From contig JAJKFL010000007.1 of the NCBI GenBank assembly GCA_021186555.1, positions 29,169,177-29,233,176 of the forward strand: DNA of 64,000 nucleotides. The letters are read 5' to 3'. The position numbers and the translations under genes are program-made. The notes below the pieces were generated by a model. The model was given only the letters and a program-made list of their open reading frames with translations, searched no databases and was not told the origin of the DNA. Of the stretch, positions 32,901-45,708 are shown piece by piece (within the stretch, counting starts at the first letter, position 1; the number at the start of each line of letters is the position of its first letter). Source of the DNA: Reticulitermes speratus (taxonomy: Eukaryota > Arthropoda > Insecta > Blattodea > Rhinotermitidae).

Positions 32901-35900
32901 TAGCAACAGGTCATCTTTGAGGTTTAGTTGCACTTCTCTACCCCAACTCCACAGTTGCTCTAAAACCTCTTTCCTACCATACTTTACTGCTATGAGCCAT
33001 GCAGTTTGTCCAAACCCATCTTTTGCTAGCAACAGGTCATCTTTGAGGTTTAGTTGCTCTTCTCTAGCCCAACCCCACAGTTGCTCTAAAACCTCTTTCT
33101 TACCATACCTTGCTGCTATGTGCCATGCAGTTTGTCCATCCTTATCTTTTGCTAACAACAGGTCATCTTTGAGGTTTAGTTGCTCTTCTCTACCCCAACC
33201 CCACAGTTGCTCTAAAACCTCTTTCTTACCATAACTTGCTGCTATGTGCCATGCAGTTTTTTCATCATTATCTTTTGCTAGCAACAGGTCATCTTTGAGG
33301 TGTTGTTGCACTTCTCTAGCCCAACTCCACAGTTGCTCTAAAACCTCTTTCTTACCATACATTGCTGCTTTGTGCCATGCAGTTTGTCCATGCATACCTT
33401 TTGCTAGCAACAGGTCATCTTTGAGGTGTAGTTGCACTTCTCTAGCCCAACCCCACAGTTTTTCTAATGTCTTTATGTGGCCACCCTCTGCTGCCAAGTG
33501 CCATGCATTTTTTCTGGAACTGTCTTTGTGTAGCAGTAGGTTATTTATTGTGTCTGAATGTCCTGCTGCTTTCAGGCCACTGAATAAGAATTCAATAATA
33601 TAAGCATTGTCATCTGCTGCTGCTTGGTGTAATGCTGTTTGTACTTCTACTGTTCTTAACTGGTTTTGTTTTACTCTCCATACATTGTATATTTGTTCTC
33701 CACATAGTTTTAAGTTCACTTCTGATGTCTTAGTTTTTAACAATAATCCATCCAGGAGGAATCTAATCACCTGATAATCTGCCTCCAGTAAAATTTTAGT
33801 AACTAATGAAACCTGTACTTCTGACAGAGAACTGTTTATTTTATTCAATTTTTTTACCAGGAAATCTGCAACAAAATACTCAGCAAAAGTGCGGTGGATA
33901 AAGTGAGGTTCATCATCGACACATTGTACAATTCCAATCCTAGCAATCTCTTCAGATGAAAGCAACTCGGATTCCTCAAATTTTGTGAGCGTATCTCCCA
34001 GTTCAGGAAACAGTATTTCCAAAGCCAATTTTTGATGATTTTTGGTGATACTAATGTCATTAATAACATTCTTAGAATCTTGTTCTTTAGCTATTTCTCC
34101 CTTTCCTTGAAAATATTCAATTTGGTTACAATAAATTTCTCATATAGGTCTACAAGACTCAGTTTTTCAGGTAACTCAGGCTCAGATTTATGTGACGAAA
34201 AAAATGTTTCAACTTCTTTTTGAAAAGCCTCTGCCAGCATTCGTGTTTGTAATGGGATGCCAGTGAATGCTTTCTCTTTATCTCTAATTGACTGTGATAG
34301 CCTCTCAATTAATGCTCTAGCATAAATATCCAACAGCTGCTGTTCCTTTTCTTGAAGTTTTACAGCTTGATACCAGAATTTCGTTAAAAACTCAACCTGA
34401 TCATCTTTGTGGAAGGGTTCTAACGTGTAACACAACTGCTGTAGATGATCTTCCAACTCTACTCTCAGGTGTGGTCGGGTGGTGACCCACAACTGCTCTA
34501 TCGAAGGCTGCTTTAGAGGATTTACAGCTTGCAGTAAATCAAGTACACTCTTTGTATATTTGGGACTGATTTCATCAAAACCATCAAACATCAATACTAC
34601 CTTTGTTTTTTCTTCAAGTCCCTGAAGGCAATGTTTAAACAGTTCCTTCTCAAATGGAGAGTGAAGTTTTAATAATTTTTCAGACAAAAACTCATTAGTC
34701 CCTATGTTTTGCTTCACTTGAGCCTCAAGTACATCTGTATGGTCAGTTAAACCAATTTTCACCACCCAGTAAGTAGGGTATTTCTGTTTGATTTGCTTAG
34801 ACAGATGGTCAGCACAGTGGTTTTACCCATCCCTGCAGTATCAGCAACCAGCATCACTTTCTGGCACTGTGCTTGCTGAAAGAATTTATCTACATTCTCT
34901 GGTGGGTACATTTGGGGATTTTCGGTATCCATATATTCATGCAGTGCCTTTAAACTCCCTTGTGACTGCTGCCAAATCAGCTTTCCTGATTCGTCTTTCA
35001 GCAGCCAATGCACATTCCTTTTTGGATTACTCTGACAAAGTTGTCTGAATTCATCTCCTGTAGTAGCCAATAAATCAGGGAATTTTTGTTCAAAAATGTC
35101 CTGTTTCATAGTTACTTGGTGATTAAAAGTTCTATCAATATAGTAATTTTCAATGTAACCATCAGTAGTAGATGTCAGCACATCTCTACCTATCACCAAT
35201 GTTTTTTCTGCTAGTAAATCAGCAAGAGGCAAAAACTTTGTCAATGGTGAGTCAGCAGATATGAGTTGATTTAGGGACATTTGACTGCCTTGGAAACAGA
35301 CTGTGTTTTTCAGAAGTTCATTTTGTGAATCAGGGGTTAAATCACTCCAACCGTACCGTCTATCATGTTTACTTTTGGCTGGTCTTTCTTTAATTCACCT
35401 TGAAGTGACTGTGCTACATCAGTAGCAGCAACGAAAATAATCCTTCTCTTTTCATTAAAGCTGTTCACAGTGAACCAGAGGTCTTTTCTACATTTCTCAT
35501 ATTCACATGAACAGTCAATAATAAGTGTTGGGCGAGTGTCCGACTGAAATGCATTATAAATAGCCTCTGCTTTCTCCTGATTTCTAAACTGTTCAACTGA
35601 TACAAAGATATAACCACTCTTGATATCTGATACACTCAGCTGCTTTCTTCTCAAAACTTGATATAGATTCAGTACAGTCAGTCGTGGCAACGGGCTTGAT
35701 AGTATCTGGATATTTTGACAATTTATTACATCATCATTTAATAGACACTTATCATTTAACCAAATTTTGGACTGCTCAATTTCACCCATTTCCCCCAGCA
35801 GTTTATTCAAGCGCTGAATTTGATGCCTGGCCTTAATACAGACAGGGCATTTTATAAAGTTCCTTAAATCTTCTTCTGCGTGTTGCTCATAGAATTTGAA

Positions 35901-38583
35901 TAATTCTGGTGCTTGTTGTGTGAGTTGTTGTTTGTTTTGTTCTCCTCTGTAATATGCCAGCAGATGAGGCACACGGACAATCAGTTCTGCAGGCCAATCA
36001 GACTCTTTATAAACAGTGAATACCCGCTGAATAATGGGATCAATCCCTGTTTTGTCACGGTACTGTGCTACTATTTTATCAAATGCACACTTCTTTTGTT
36101 CATCTAGCGTTTCGTAAGGATTGCACTCATTGTCATAGCAAACTTGCATGGCCAGATGGGTTAGCTCATGTGCTAAAGTGCCCAGTAATTCATACTCTTG
36201 TTTGGCACCAATATAAAGACGACCTTCCCTATAGTCACAGGCCCCTTTCGTTTCAGAAGATTGTGTGGGGTCTATATCAACAATGGAGTCATTGTCAAAA
36301 TCAAAGACAATTTCATTATTGCCTGAATGCTCTACCACTTTTAGGATGGTTGAAATCTCTGGTATGGCATCCAGTTGTTTGTACACTTTCCTTACAAAAT
36401 TCTTTTTGTCCTCTTTTCCAGATTTCTGTGTTGACTTGGATACTAGAAAATCAATATGAGAGTCACGCTGTTTTACAAAGTATTTTTTGTTAGCCTGCTT
36501 CAATCTATGTCTCTGTTCATTAGTTAATTCTTCATCTCTTCCAGCAGAAAACCCTTCAGATTTTAACAGTGCATAAATCTCATACTGATTTGCTTTAAGA
36601 GCTCTTGTCAGTGCATACTGATTGCTAGGGTCATAGGCACATTTTAATTGAGGATGACTTTTAATAAAAGCTTTCACGGCATTAATGGAACCTTCCATTA
36701 TGGCTTGATGGAAACTCCACCTCTCTTCAACTTGCTTCATCAAATGAGTTGTATTTTCACTCTCTTCTAGGCCATTTAAATCAAAATTTTCAGGGAATGG
36801 AGAGTCTGCTTCAAGTAGTGCCTGCACATTTTCATAACGTTTCTCATTCCATGCTAATGTTATAGCAGTAACATTCTCTCTTTCTCTATGGCAGTGAATA
36901 TCAGCGCCACAAAAGATTAAGAATTGCAGAGTCTCAGGTTTTCCTCTCTGAGCAGCAATTAGTAAGGGATTGTCACCATGACCATCTCTTAATTCCAACA
37001 ATCCTTTTTTTGAATCAGTGAGAAAAAGCTCTTCTGCAGAACTGGTTATGGGCAAGTTTAATAATGCAGAAATGCTCTGTGGGCCCCCAAACTCAACGGC
37101 AATCTCTAAAGTTCTTCTTCCATCTCCATTTTGATAAGCTAAATCCCAATCGACCAGTAGTAAAAACCGCAGTGATAGACTGTCATCATCCCTCGCAGCG
37201 TAGTCAATTAAACGCCAAATGTCAATTTCCTGCTTCACATTAAAATTAAGGTTTAGCAAATCTAATGCATCTCCTTTAAACTGACCGCCAATACTTAGCT
37301 TTAAGGCATTCAGTAACAGTGGTAGTTTAAAACTCCCTTTGTGTGAAAGCTGGAGAGTGAGCTCGTCTTCAGTGGTGAACAAACAGCCTGAATCCATCTC
37401 TAATGAGGTAAAAGCACGATGGCCTGGCTGTTTAAAAAACACTAAATGCTTGCAGAGAGCATTATATCCCACTGAATAATCACAGGTTTTCGTTTGTCAA
37501 GAACTTTTGCCAAACATTCTAAATCTTCACTGGGAAATTCACTGCAGTCATCAACCTGTATCACAATAAAAAACCAATAACTGGCCTGATTGAAGGTTTC
37601 ATAGAATTCTTTTTCCTGCATGAAATCCAAGGCAGCACTGACTGTTGGACTGTTTGTTATCCTTAATATTTTAAAGTCAGCATATTTTTTCTTAGCAGTG
37701 AGAGCAGACCATGTGCTCTTATCACTTAGGCTACACTCTTTTAAATATCGACCATCTATTGCTTGATGGGTCTTTGCTTCAGAAGCACTTTCGGTCTTCT
37801 CTGCCTCCTGTTCTAGACGATGTGGTTGTGCTGATAACAGCGAGACTTGCTGTGGACTGGATGCAGGTGACTTAACAAGGTGCAATGCTAGTCCATCTGT
37901 TGGGTTGTCTTGTGACTGAACACCCTCTAATGGGGATGAATGTGCTTGTTTCTCTATAGGTTTGTTGGGCACTGATGTCTTACATAGTATTGGAACAAAA
38001 TGAGACCGCCCTTCATTTAAAATATGAATTGTATGATGGTCATTGTAGAGGCTGGAATTTTCATCCATTGAACTTGACCCTGAACTATCTACCAGCTTAT
38101 GGCCAATAACGTCTTGACCGTCTGCATGACGTTTTTCAATTAAATGAAGTTTTATCCCATATTTCTGACAAAGTAGATGCCCCTCAATTTCTGGTCTCCC
38201 ACAGATAGCAGCACTTAAGTTCAAAAACACTCGTTCTGCTGCTGTTAATTGAATATGTGCCAGATAACTTTCAAAATCAGTGTGTTCATGCCTGCTCTTT
38301 GATGCATATCCTCCTGCAACAGCATCCTCTGAAATCACCTGTTGCCATGTTTCACCACTTTGGCTATCATAAGCCGAATCCTTGTTAACTTTCGCACAAT
38401 CAAAACAGGCTTGCCTTAATAATTTAACACTAAATGGTCCACCAGGAATAGGCAACTGATTCATTCCTGTGCCATTGAGTCAAAAAAGCAGTCTTCTTCC
38501 CCTGCAGCTTCTCCTGTTATAAAATCATTAGGAATCCCTAAGGTACCTTTTGGGGGGCTCAGGTCTTTGTGTTTTTCTGTCAT
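29949..38583 (-). CDS. Gene Y: giant OTU-ankyrin-HExxH-NACHT-ankyrin NLR-like protein
   Basis: From the ATG at 38583-38581 to the TAG at 29951-29949, about 2,879 residues if five apparent 1-nt deletions are bridged. Frame changes lie near 38470, 37450, 35343, 34789 and 34102. OTU-like domain about 26-200 (Cys32, then SHFVPIL). Ankyrin block about 455-675. HELTHLAMQ about 806. A CPVC pair and linker follow. NACHT has Walker A TAGMGKTT about 1250-1257 and Walker B VVLMFDGFDEIS about 1330, with a winged-helix end FIHRTFAEYFVADF about 1562. The array of 42-residue ankyrin-type repeats runs about 1690-2870. The tail is DYIGPCEGGWK. No intron is needed in the coding part. NACHT-ankyrin proteins of this kind are known in arthropods; the function here is inferred as intracellular sensing with ubiquitin-linked or proteolytic output. 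No signal peptide or membrane segment seen. Confidence 0.85.
29985..33535 (-). repeat. Gene Y ankyrin array: about 28 tandem 126-bp units
   Basis: The period is exactly 126 bp (42 residues), set by LKDDLLLAKD, GQTAWHIAA and KEILEQLWSWGREVQ. Canonical ankyrin repeats have 33 residues, so each unit has about nine extra residues, in the W-GREVQLNLKDD loop. Units near 30,020-30,600 and 31,640-32,020 form near-identical two-unit (252-bp) blocks, a mark of recent unequal exchange or slippage. Units at the 5' end of the array are more diverse. Confidence 0.93.
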
Positions 38584-39175
38584 GGTTTTCAACATTAATA
38601 TCAGACCATCTGGTATGCAGACATTCAATTATCTATAATTCTGACAGGCATGGCACTTTTTAATTCTAACAGCTTCTCAAAATGTAACATCAGATACTTA
38701 CACCAACAGTCAATAAGCTTGGAAGAAGTTTCTAACAGAGTTTCATATGGACAATAGGATACGTTACTTACAAATTCCACATCACAAGATGTACTTTCTG
38801 TGAAGAGTTGCCACTCTGCAAATGATCAATCCAATACCAGATTTCCTGACAGATCGAGAACTATATATACAGGTGCACATCTTTACTGGATCTGTGCAAA
38901 GAGATAAGCAGCATGCACAAACATTGTACTTGAGACTGAAGTTGTTTACATATTAATGCAATATCTAGCTGCCATCTATAATGACCGTCTGTCAAGCATT
39001 ACAATTTTTCCTACATTCTGACAATGTATCCAGAACAATTGACTTTCCTATCTATACACGTTTTGTTCTGGCTATTATTTGCTGCAGACTTACCATGTAA
39101 GAGTGACAGATAAATTAGAAACATTGAATTACAAGTTAACTACTTCAAAATATCGTTTGCGTTATTTTTATTAAA
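38584..39175 (-). promoter_or_regulatory. 5' flank and putative TATA promoter of gene Y
   Basis: It matches 1811-2408 in front of gene X. On the minus strand TATATATAG lies at 38861-38869 and the GTAAGTAT donor-like site at 38701-38694, both retained. The upstream ATG 12 nt before the main start is also kept. Conservation of these sites in both copies is what the duplication alone would give, so it is only weak support for function. Confidence 0.4.
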
Positions 39176-39188
39176 ACCACTAACATAA

Positions 39189-39483
39189 AGGTAAAGGTGT
39201 TCTCAGGCATGCCATAAAGGCAAAAGGGGGGTTTGGAGGTATATCTCCACTCATTCTACTAGGTGGAATTAAGTGTTCAGCTTCGCTCTGCAGCCATTTT
39301 ACCACCAGGGAAAAAGCCCCAGGTACCCACTGAATAGGAAGCAGGTTGGTGGGACCCAAAGCTGGTCTGGACACTTCCGGAGAAGAGAAAAATTTCTTGC
39401 TTCTGCCAAAAATCAAACCATGATTCCTCAGATCTCCAGCCCACACCCTAGTCAATATACCAACTGAGATATCCCGGATCATC
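39189..39483 (-). mobile_element. tRNA-derived SINE (counterpart of 2422-2715)
   Basis: Same insertion as in spacer A, with direct repeats ACCACTAACATAA (39176-39188) and ACCACTAATAAAA (39484-39496). The minus-strand head and body are as in spacer A. It dates from before the duplication. Confidence 0.75.
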
Positions 39484-39796
39484 ACCACTAATAAAACAAA
39501 TGTTATTGTTAGCTGCTTCATGGCATGATGGCATTATCATCAAACTCTTGGTTGGATATCACCCTGGCAAATGAATGACCATGGTACCCCACATCAACGG
39601 TTTCCAATGTGATCGAACTTGACCTTCTGACTTCTAATTATGGGGCTTCATTATGAATGCCAACTATGGCTTCCTGTATCAAACAGCATTGAAGCTGAAG
39701 TCTTTGACTGCGTGAGCCATACAGCAAGTAGACAAGGGGGCTCACTTAGTAGGATTTGGACAGGATTTGACAACAATGACATATTTGATATATATA

Positions 39797-40702
39797 CCGT
39801 ATATTCTCGAATCTAAACCGCACCCGAATCTAATCCGCATCCAGTTTTTGGCGACTTCTTAAACGAAAAAAAGTTAGTTCGCAATTCTAATCCGCACCTT
39901 TCCTTCAACCACCCCTTGCCCACGGGGCGACTGATTGAATAATATTGGATGTTACCAATGCGTTAAAATCCGACGCTACGCCTGTGGCCGATGAGTCATA
40001 CCGATAGAGGCGGGGCCTTTCTCAACAGACGTGCGCAATCTCGTCTGAAGCCAGCTGATCTTTAGTTGTTGAAACGTGGGAGGTGCTTGTTCCAATTTGT
40101 CGTGTACCGTAGTTATGGAAGAGGGACACCTGAAATCTAAACGACTCTCATATACGGCAAAGTTCAAACGTGAAGTTATTCGGTGCGCAGAGGAGAATGG
40201 AAAACGCAAAGCCGCTGCAATTTTTGGAGTTGATGAAAGCAACATTCGACTATGGCGGAAACACAAGGCAGCGATCAGCGGGTGTGAGGCGTCACGAAGG
40301 AAATTCACTGGACCCAAGAAAGGACGATTTCCTGAAATTGATGATGCAGTCTTCACGTTTTTTCAAGAGAGACGCAAGACTGGACTGTTTGTGAGTTATG
40401 ATCTACTCGCGAGGAGGCGATAAAGAAGGCCAGATCTTTGAACATTCCTCGAATTATGAGTGATGACGGCGAGTCTGATGAATAATAAATAATAAAATAA
40501 TAGATTATTGTATTGTATTGTTCTTACGTTGTTTATTAATTACGTTAATTACGTTATTGTTATATTGTACAGCAGCTCAATAATTTTTCCAAAATCCAGC
40601 TCTAGACCGCGAATCTAATCCGCACGCGAATCTAATCCGCATGTGATTTTTTAGCCCTCTAAAACTGTAAAAAAAGTGCGGATTACATTCGAGAATATAC
40701 GG
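39797..40702 (+). mobile_element. Internally deleted pogo/Tigger-like DNA transposon, 906 bp, specific to spacer B
   Basis: The terminal inverted repeats CCGTATATTCTCGAATCTAA (left) and CATTCGAGAATATACGG (right) are flanked by TA (39795-39796, 40703-40704). Subterminal repeats of the CGAATCTAATCCGCA type occur several times at both ends. It contains the start of a pogo-type transposase joined to what looks like its C-terminal tail. Spacer A has a mariner at the equivalent site. Confidence 0.88.
40115..40485 (+). pseudogene. Pogo/Tigger-like transposase fragment: DNA-binding domain plus tail
   Basis: The start is MEEGHLKSKRLSYTAKFK. Next is a helix-turn-helix, VIRCAEENGKRKAAAIFG and ESNIRLWRKHKAAI, typical of the DNA-binding N-terminus of pogo-type transposases. 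After VSYDLLAR the frame shifts by one base near 40407. The next frame reads EEAIKKARSLNIPRIMS and ends in the acidic tail DDGESDE. The catalytic DDE/D domain is absent. The shift looks like a 1-nt deletion in a CC run. Such a fragment could still bind the element's ends, but that is inference. Confidence 0.72.
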
Positions 40703-40704
40703 TA

Positions 40705-42299
40705 TATATATCCCACGATGTTATCCCTATGCCCATCTATAGAACTGAACATCAAACAGCACAGGAATGCTTTGTTACCCGTATTCTGTAATTAAATATT
40801 TGCAATCAGAATATGGTTTTATGGGTTGTGACATGTGGTAATGTAGGTGGACTCAAGTGTCTTGAAGGAACACGCTAACCCCATCTTCAGGAACAAAGTT
40901 AATGGGTAAGATGTGGTCAGGTTATACAGGCATGCAACATGGAAGGTGTTGAATAAGATCCACAGGAGGACCCTGAAGACTGGGGCAGCATGTTTCACTG
41001 AAACCACAATCAAAATATTCAGTGCAATTGAAAACCCAAAAACTTATAATTATTAGCACACAAATTAAATCAATATCTATCCAAACACAACTAATTAATT
41101 GTGTTTGGACAGATATTGATTTAATTTTTATACTACTAACAACACAACAGAATGACACTCGGTAAAATTTATAATTATTTGTTTCATTTAATTATGCTGC
41201 CAGTTACAAACACAACAGGGTTCAGTGATTGGATGATGGGGAACAGATATGGATGGAATGGGCTGTGACCTAACTTGAGGTACTATCCTAATGTTTACCT
41301 GGAGGAAATGAGGAAAACCACAAAAAACATGAGTCAGTATAGTCAATACTCTGGGTGAGATTTGAACCAGGAACCTTCCAAATACAATCAGGAAGTGTTA
41401 CCACTTCAGATGACTTGCTTTATTACATCCCTAAAAATCGGGTTGCAATTTGCTAAACTTTTTGAATGGTCTACCGCAACTAGCAGTTATAACATTTCTT
41501 GTCAGGGCTGTCAAAAACAGTCCACATTATGACACTGAAAGAGGAGTTTTTGTGTGCTGTTCCATCTCACTGCATCAGGCTCACCAGCTGTCCATGTTTT
41601 ATGACATGGAAACTTTTAAAATCTATCATTGCACTCCACACTGATTGACAAAGATTCTGTTCTTCCATACTTCGTCATTCAAACAAAAATAACATTACCA
41701 CTGTCAACATTATTGGTAAGCTCGTGGCACAAGAACTGCCTTCAACACTTGGCTTTTCTCTACCTCATCAAAAACTTGCCTGCTGTTAAAGAACCCAACA
41801 TTCATTACAGTGTTCACAAAATCCCACCAAAGACACTAGCATATGTCAGTTAAATTCAGTACATTCTATCAGGCATTACTTCTTTTTAAGACCAATTTTA
41901 TTATTATCCTCCCATCCATGCCTACGTCTCCTTAGTCATCTCTTCTGCGACAAACACTTTCACTCAACTACTCATTCCTCCATGTATCCTATATCTGTGC
42001 CCAGCAATTCATCCTTCTCAATGTCAGCAACCTGACAATTTTAAGCTAACAATTACGTATAAATGTCCTCTACATTTACTTCCAACATGTAATATATTCT
42101 TGAATGTCATCAAGATTTGATATATTACTGCTGCCAATTTCGAGCAGTACTCAAACACTAATTTCAGATTTGAAACGAATTTTTCCTAGAACACCTTGTG
42201 GCTAGGCAATCAAATCAGTATCAACATGATGATCAACACCTGACATGAAATATTCCAACACAATATACTTATTAGACATAGAATTTTGTGAATATGCAC
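40705..42299. other. Non-coding spacer (counterpart of 4358-5957)
   Basis: No gene. It contains the same abundant-repeat remnant at about 40815-41020 (minus) and the same AT-rich sequence as spacer A, with scattered small indels. Confidence 0.4.
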
Positions 42300-42565
42300 A
42301 GTGTAGGCAGTATAGTGACAAGGATATGGGCTGGACAGTCTGGAGTTCGGATCTGGAAAGAGGCAAGAGATTTTTCTCTTCTCCACATCATCCAGACTGG
42401 TAATTAGGCTCACACAGCCTCCTATTCAATGGGTACCAGGGTTCTTTCCTGGGGTAAAGTGGTTGGGGCGGGAAGTTAACCACTCTCCTCCAATTAGTGT
42501 CAAGGTTAAGAATGAGTGGAACTGTATCTGTACTCCCCCTATATGCCTTCATGGTGTTGACAGGG
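42300..42565 (+). mobile_element. Degraded tRNA-derived SINE (counterpart of 5958-6227)
   Basis: TAGGCAGTATAGTGAC head, GAGTTCGGATCTGG B-box-like part, CAGCCTCCTATTCAATGG and GGGTACCAGGG body. Same insertion as in spacer A. Confidence 0.65.
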
Positions 42566-44978
42566 AAAAATTAGTGAATATGCTTCTAATCTTGGAACTA
42601 CAGAAGAAGAAAAAATTTACCCCCTCTAGTGTGAATCCTGCATCCTACTGCACTGCCCACTCCTGGCCATGCCTCTCTGAATCCACAAACACCTCTGTTG
42701 GCCTCCACTCAATCCACTTATCAGTGCCACTCTGTAACAGAACAAAATCACATCATCATGTTATACAATTCACACCACTGTGAAGGCATCTGAATCTTGC
42801 CTGTTTCAATTACTAAAATCAATATTACTGACACTGCTTAACCAACTTATGTGAAACTTCCCATGGCGTACCGTTTAGCTGTTAACACAAATACCGCTAT
42901 GCAGGTGCACACCCACAATTTTTCACTGGGGAGGGGGCTGACTCTGAAGCTTTATGTAATTTATGTGTCACTTTATGTTATAAGAATCATGCTGTGTGTA
43001 TAACTGAAACATAACACTGTTCACAACTGCATTTATATACATACAAACATAATTACATGTACCATGACTCAATCACAGTGTCCAATTTTCTTGTTATTTT
43101 TTTTTTAATTTCATTAAATTATTTTTCAAAATTCTACTGTACTAGTCACCAGCAAATTTCAGCTGAAAGGTAAATCACGTAAAACGCTTGATACCATCGT
43201 GTCTACAATACCTATGTTTTTTAAATTTTGATTTTGGTTTTTTTTGGGGGGGGGGGGGGAGGGAGGGGGAGCAGCAAAGAGAATCTGTGACACAAAAGGA
43301 ACACCAGTGCCACTCAATATAACAGGGGTGGCAAGCTATATGACCTTCGGGAGCTGCACGTTAGGAGGCAACTTATACAAGAGACATACATTCAAATAAA
43401 ATATTTTTTTTCCTTTTTGATGGCTTCTTATTTCTGTTCATCCAAATACAATAGGTTGCCTTTAGTTAGTTATGACTCCCCTTTCTTTAGCAAATAATTT
43501 AAAATAACATTTACTGTCAGCCTCATATGCATGAAAACTCCTTGAATATTATTTTTTACCTACACAAGTACACGGTCATTCAAGAGATTGTGACACGTGA
43601 TGAAATTCAATAGCCTTTCACTTCTTCAAGTACATTCAATCGAACACGTGCTGCACAATGCATCATTTACTATTTAGAATCATTAACTCTTTGGACTTCA
43701 CCCACCACCTAATGTATCAAATAAAAATTAAAGCACAATGCTTTAGGGAGATGACCGGTACATCTTGGGCCAAAAGCTCATCATTTAGGCCCCACTGGTA
43801 AAGATATTCTCGACCTCTAGGCCCCACAGAGTTGCACCTATTGGCCCCAGCTGATTAGGTGTTCCCTTACACTTTTATCTCACAATGGGGATGAATCCTG
43901 TACCAAAACAATGTCTTTTAATTTTCATTTTGAAAACTGGATGACAGACAAATTCCAAACAATGAATGATTCCAAATTACATGTACAACCTATGAAATCC
44001 TATAAAATTACATAATGTAGCATAAAGGTCTGTTTCAAATAAGGTATTTAAACACTACAAATGGGAGCCTACGTAATGCACGTGGACTGGATATAATCAG
44101 TGTCACATCCCTGCCAATACTATCAATATATACACAGTGACTTCTTGTGATAAAAATTATAACATCCCTCTAATGCCAACTGCAGCATTTAATACCTTTT
44201 GCCAAATAATGATAGTTTGTACATAACGTCTTCTGGTTTTGCTGCTGGCTATATCTGTGCCCTGCACAACAGACCTGAACTGAAGCTGGAAATTTTAAAC
44301 TTCTAAATACAAAAATACATAAAAACTTTCAGACAATATATCAGAAAATACTATGCACAAAAATGAAGTTACATCTGTTGAGAGCTGAAATACAGGTTGC
44401 TTATCTCCACAAATGCTATGGGATTAATTTAGATTAAATGCCATATTTCATTCACCAATAATCACGGTTAGTTGTGAAAGACCAATTTATTGGATGCTGT
44501 GATTGCAAAAACAATTACTACTAGCATCTAATCACAAGAACAATATACAGCCGCACACTTGAATTGACAACAATGCCTGACAACTAATAATGGAAATACA
44601 AAAGTGAATAACAAACTCAGTCTAAGAAAAACAATTTTCAAACACAATCTTACAAGTCACATTCTGTGGCAACTGGAAATACAAAGGAAGCCCACAAAAA
44701 TGTAACTGAAAAAAAGTAGACTTAATGCATCAAAATTAATTTGAAGGTCATCAGATCTTGCAGGTCAAAACATGTTGCGGGCTACTGTGAAAAAGAGATG
44801 CAAACAAAATTGTTCTTCTTGACATAGTTGAATTGTGAATAAATTAGCCCATATTCTCACATTATTTGTAAAAATATATTTGTACTGCAAATTATCATTC
44901 AATAATACAGAAGGAAAATAAAAATAATGATAACAATAAAAATAACAATATATAAGTTACAAAAGTAAAATACAGGAA
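42566..44978. other. Non-coding spacer; empty site for the spacer-A foldback
   Basis: No gene. Poly-G and G/A-rich tract at about 43244-43270. At about 44645-44655 the sequence reads straight through CACAATCTTACAAGTC, the empty site for the foldback inserted in spacer A. Confidence 0.5.
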
Positions 44979-45058
44979 GGTAACATCTGACAAGGTTCAA
45001 ACCCATAACCTTTGCACTAGAAATCACACACCGCAATGCCTAGACTAGCAAGGGCTCT
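44979..45058 (-). mobile_element. tRNA-like SINE head fragment (counterpart of 8928-9009)
   Basis: Same A-box-like and B-box-like stretches as in spacer A. Not a complete tRNA. Confidence 0.45.
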
Positions 45059-45708
45059 AACAGTGGACAAGGAATCAGCAGTAACATGGTAGATACAAAA
45101 TATTGACGTCAATTTTCTATGTAATTTGTGAACATAGTGATGTACTGCATGGTCATTTTGCCTTATAGCAGTTCTTTATACAAGCAAATTTCAGAAAGAA
45201 TCTGTGAGGATGTGATCGTGCATGCCCCTTGTCAGCCAACACAAATGCAATTGAACTATCAGAAGCCGATTGTGTACAAGGTCCGCAAGTTCCACCTGCT
45301 GCCTTTTCACTTGCACCAAATTCCTGATTGACTTGGCACTATACATTCATCAGCAGAGTTTGTTTGCATGCTAATAGCATACTATGCGCAATATTTTATG
45401 GGGTTTCCAGAAAGGCCATATCTTTCAGTTGTGTCTGGTATTTGGCAAGCAGGTACATTTGCAATAACAAGGGATGGTAATCATGGTCATCACTTTTCCA
45501 TTGAAACAAGGTTGTGTCTACAAGCTCTGGGCGTAATTAAAGTCGGGAATATACAGCTGATAACGCTCACCCTCATGAAACATCAGCAGCATCGGCTAGC
45601 CATTCTTCAACAGCAGAGTGCAACCAGTTAATGGTTCAAAGTCAAATGCTGTGGTGTCCAACAAAGTGCTGGGCACAATGACAGTGGTCCTGCATCAGCC
45701 CACGTTTC
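45059..45708. other. Non-coding spacer
   Basis: Counterpart of 9010-9645, with a 22-bp extra stretch near 45066. No gene recognised. Confidence 0.45.

Noticed and set aside
30019-33234. Long plus-strand open frames (440 and 626 codons) across gene Y's array
   Set aside because: They are the antisense of the 126-bp ankyrin units. A period divisible by three keeps the opposite strand open in one frame, and the peptides are Ser/Cys-rich repeats without family features.
29985-33535. CRISPR-like regular repeats
   Set aside because: The 126-bp units are contiguous coding repeats without spacers, in an insect genome.
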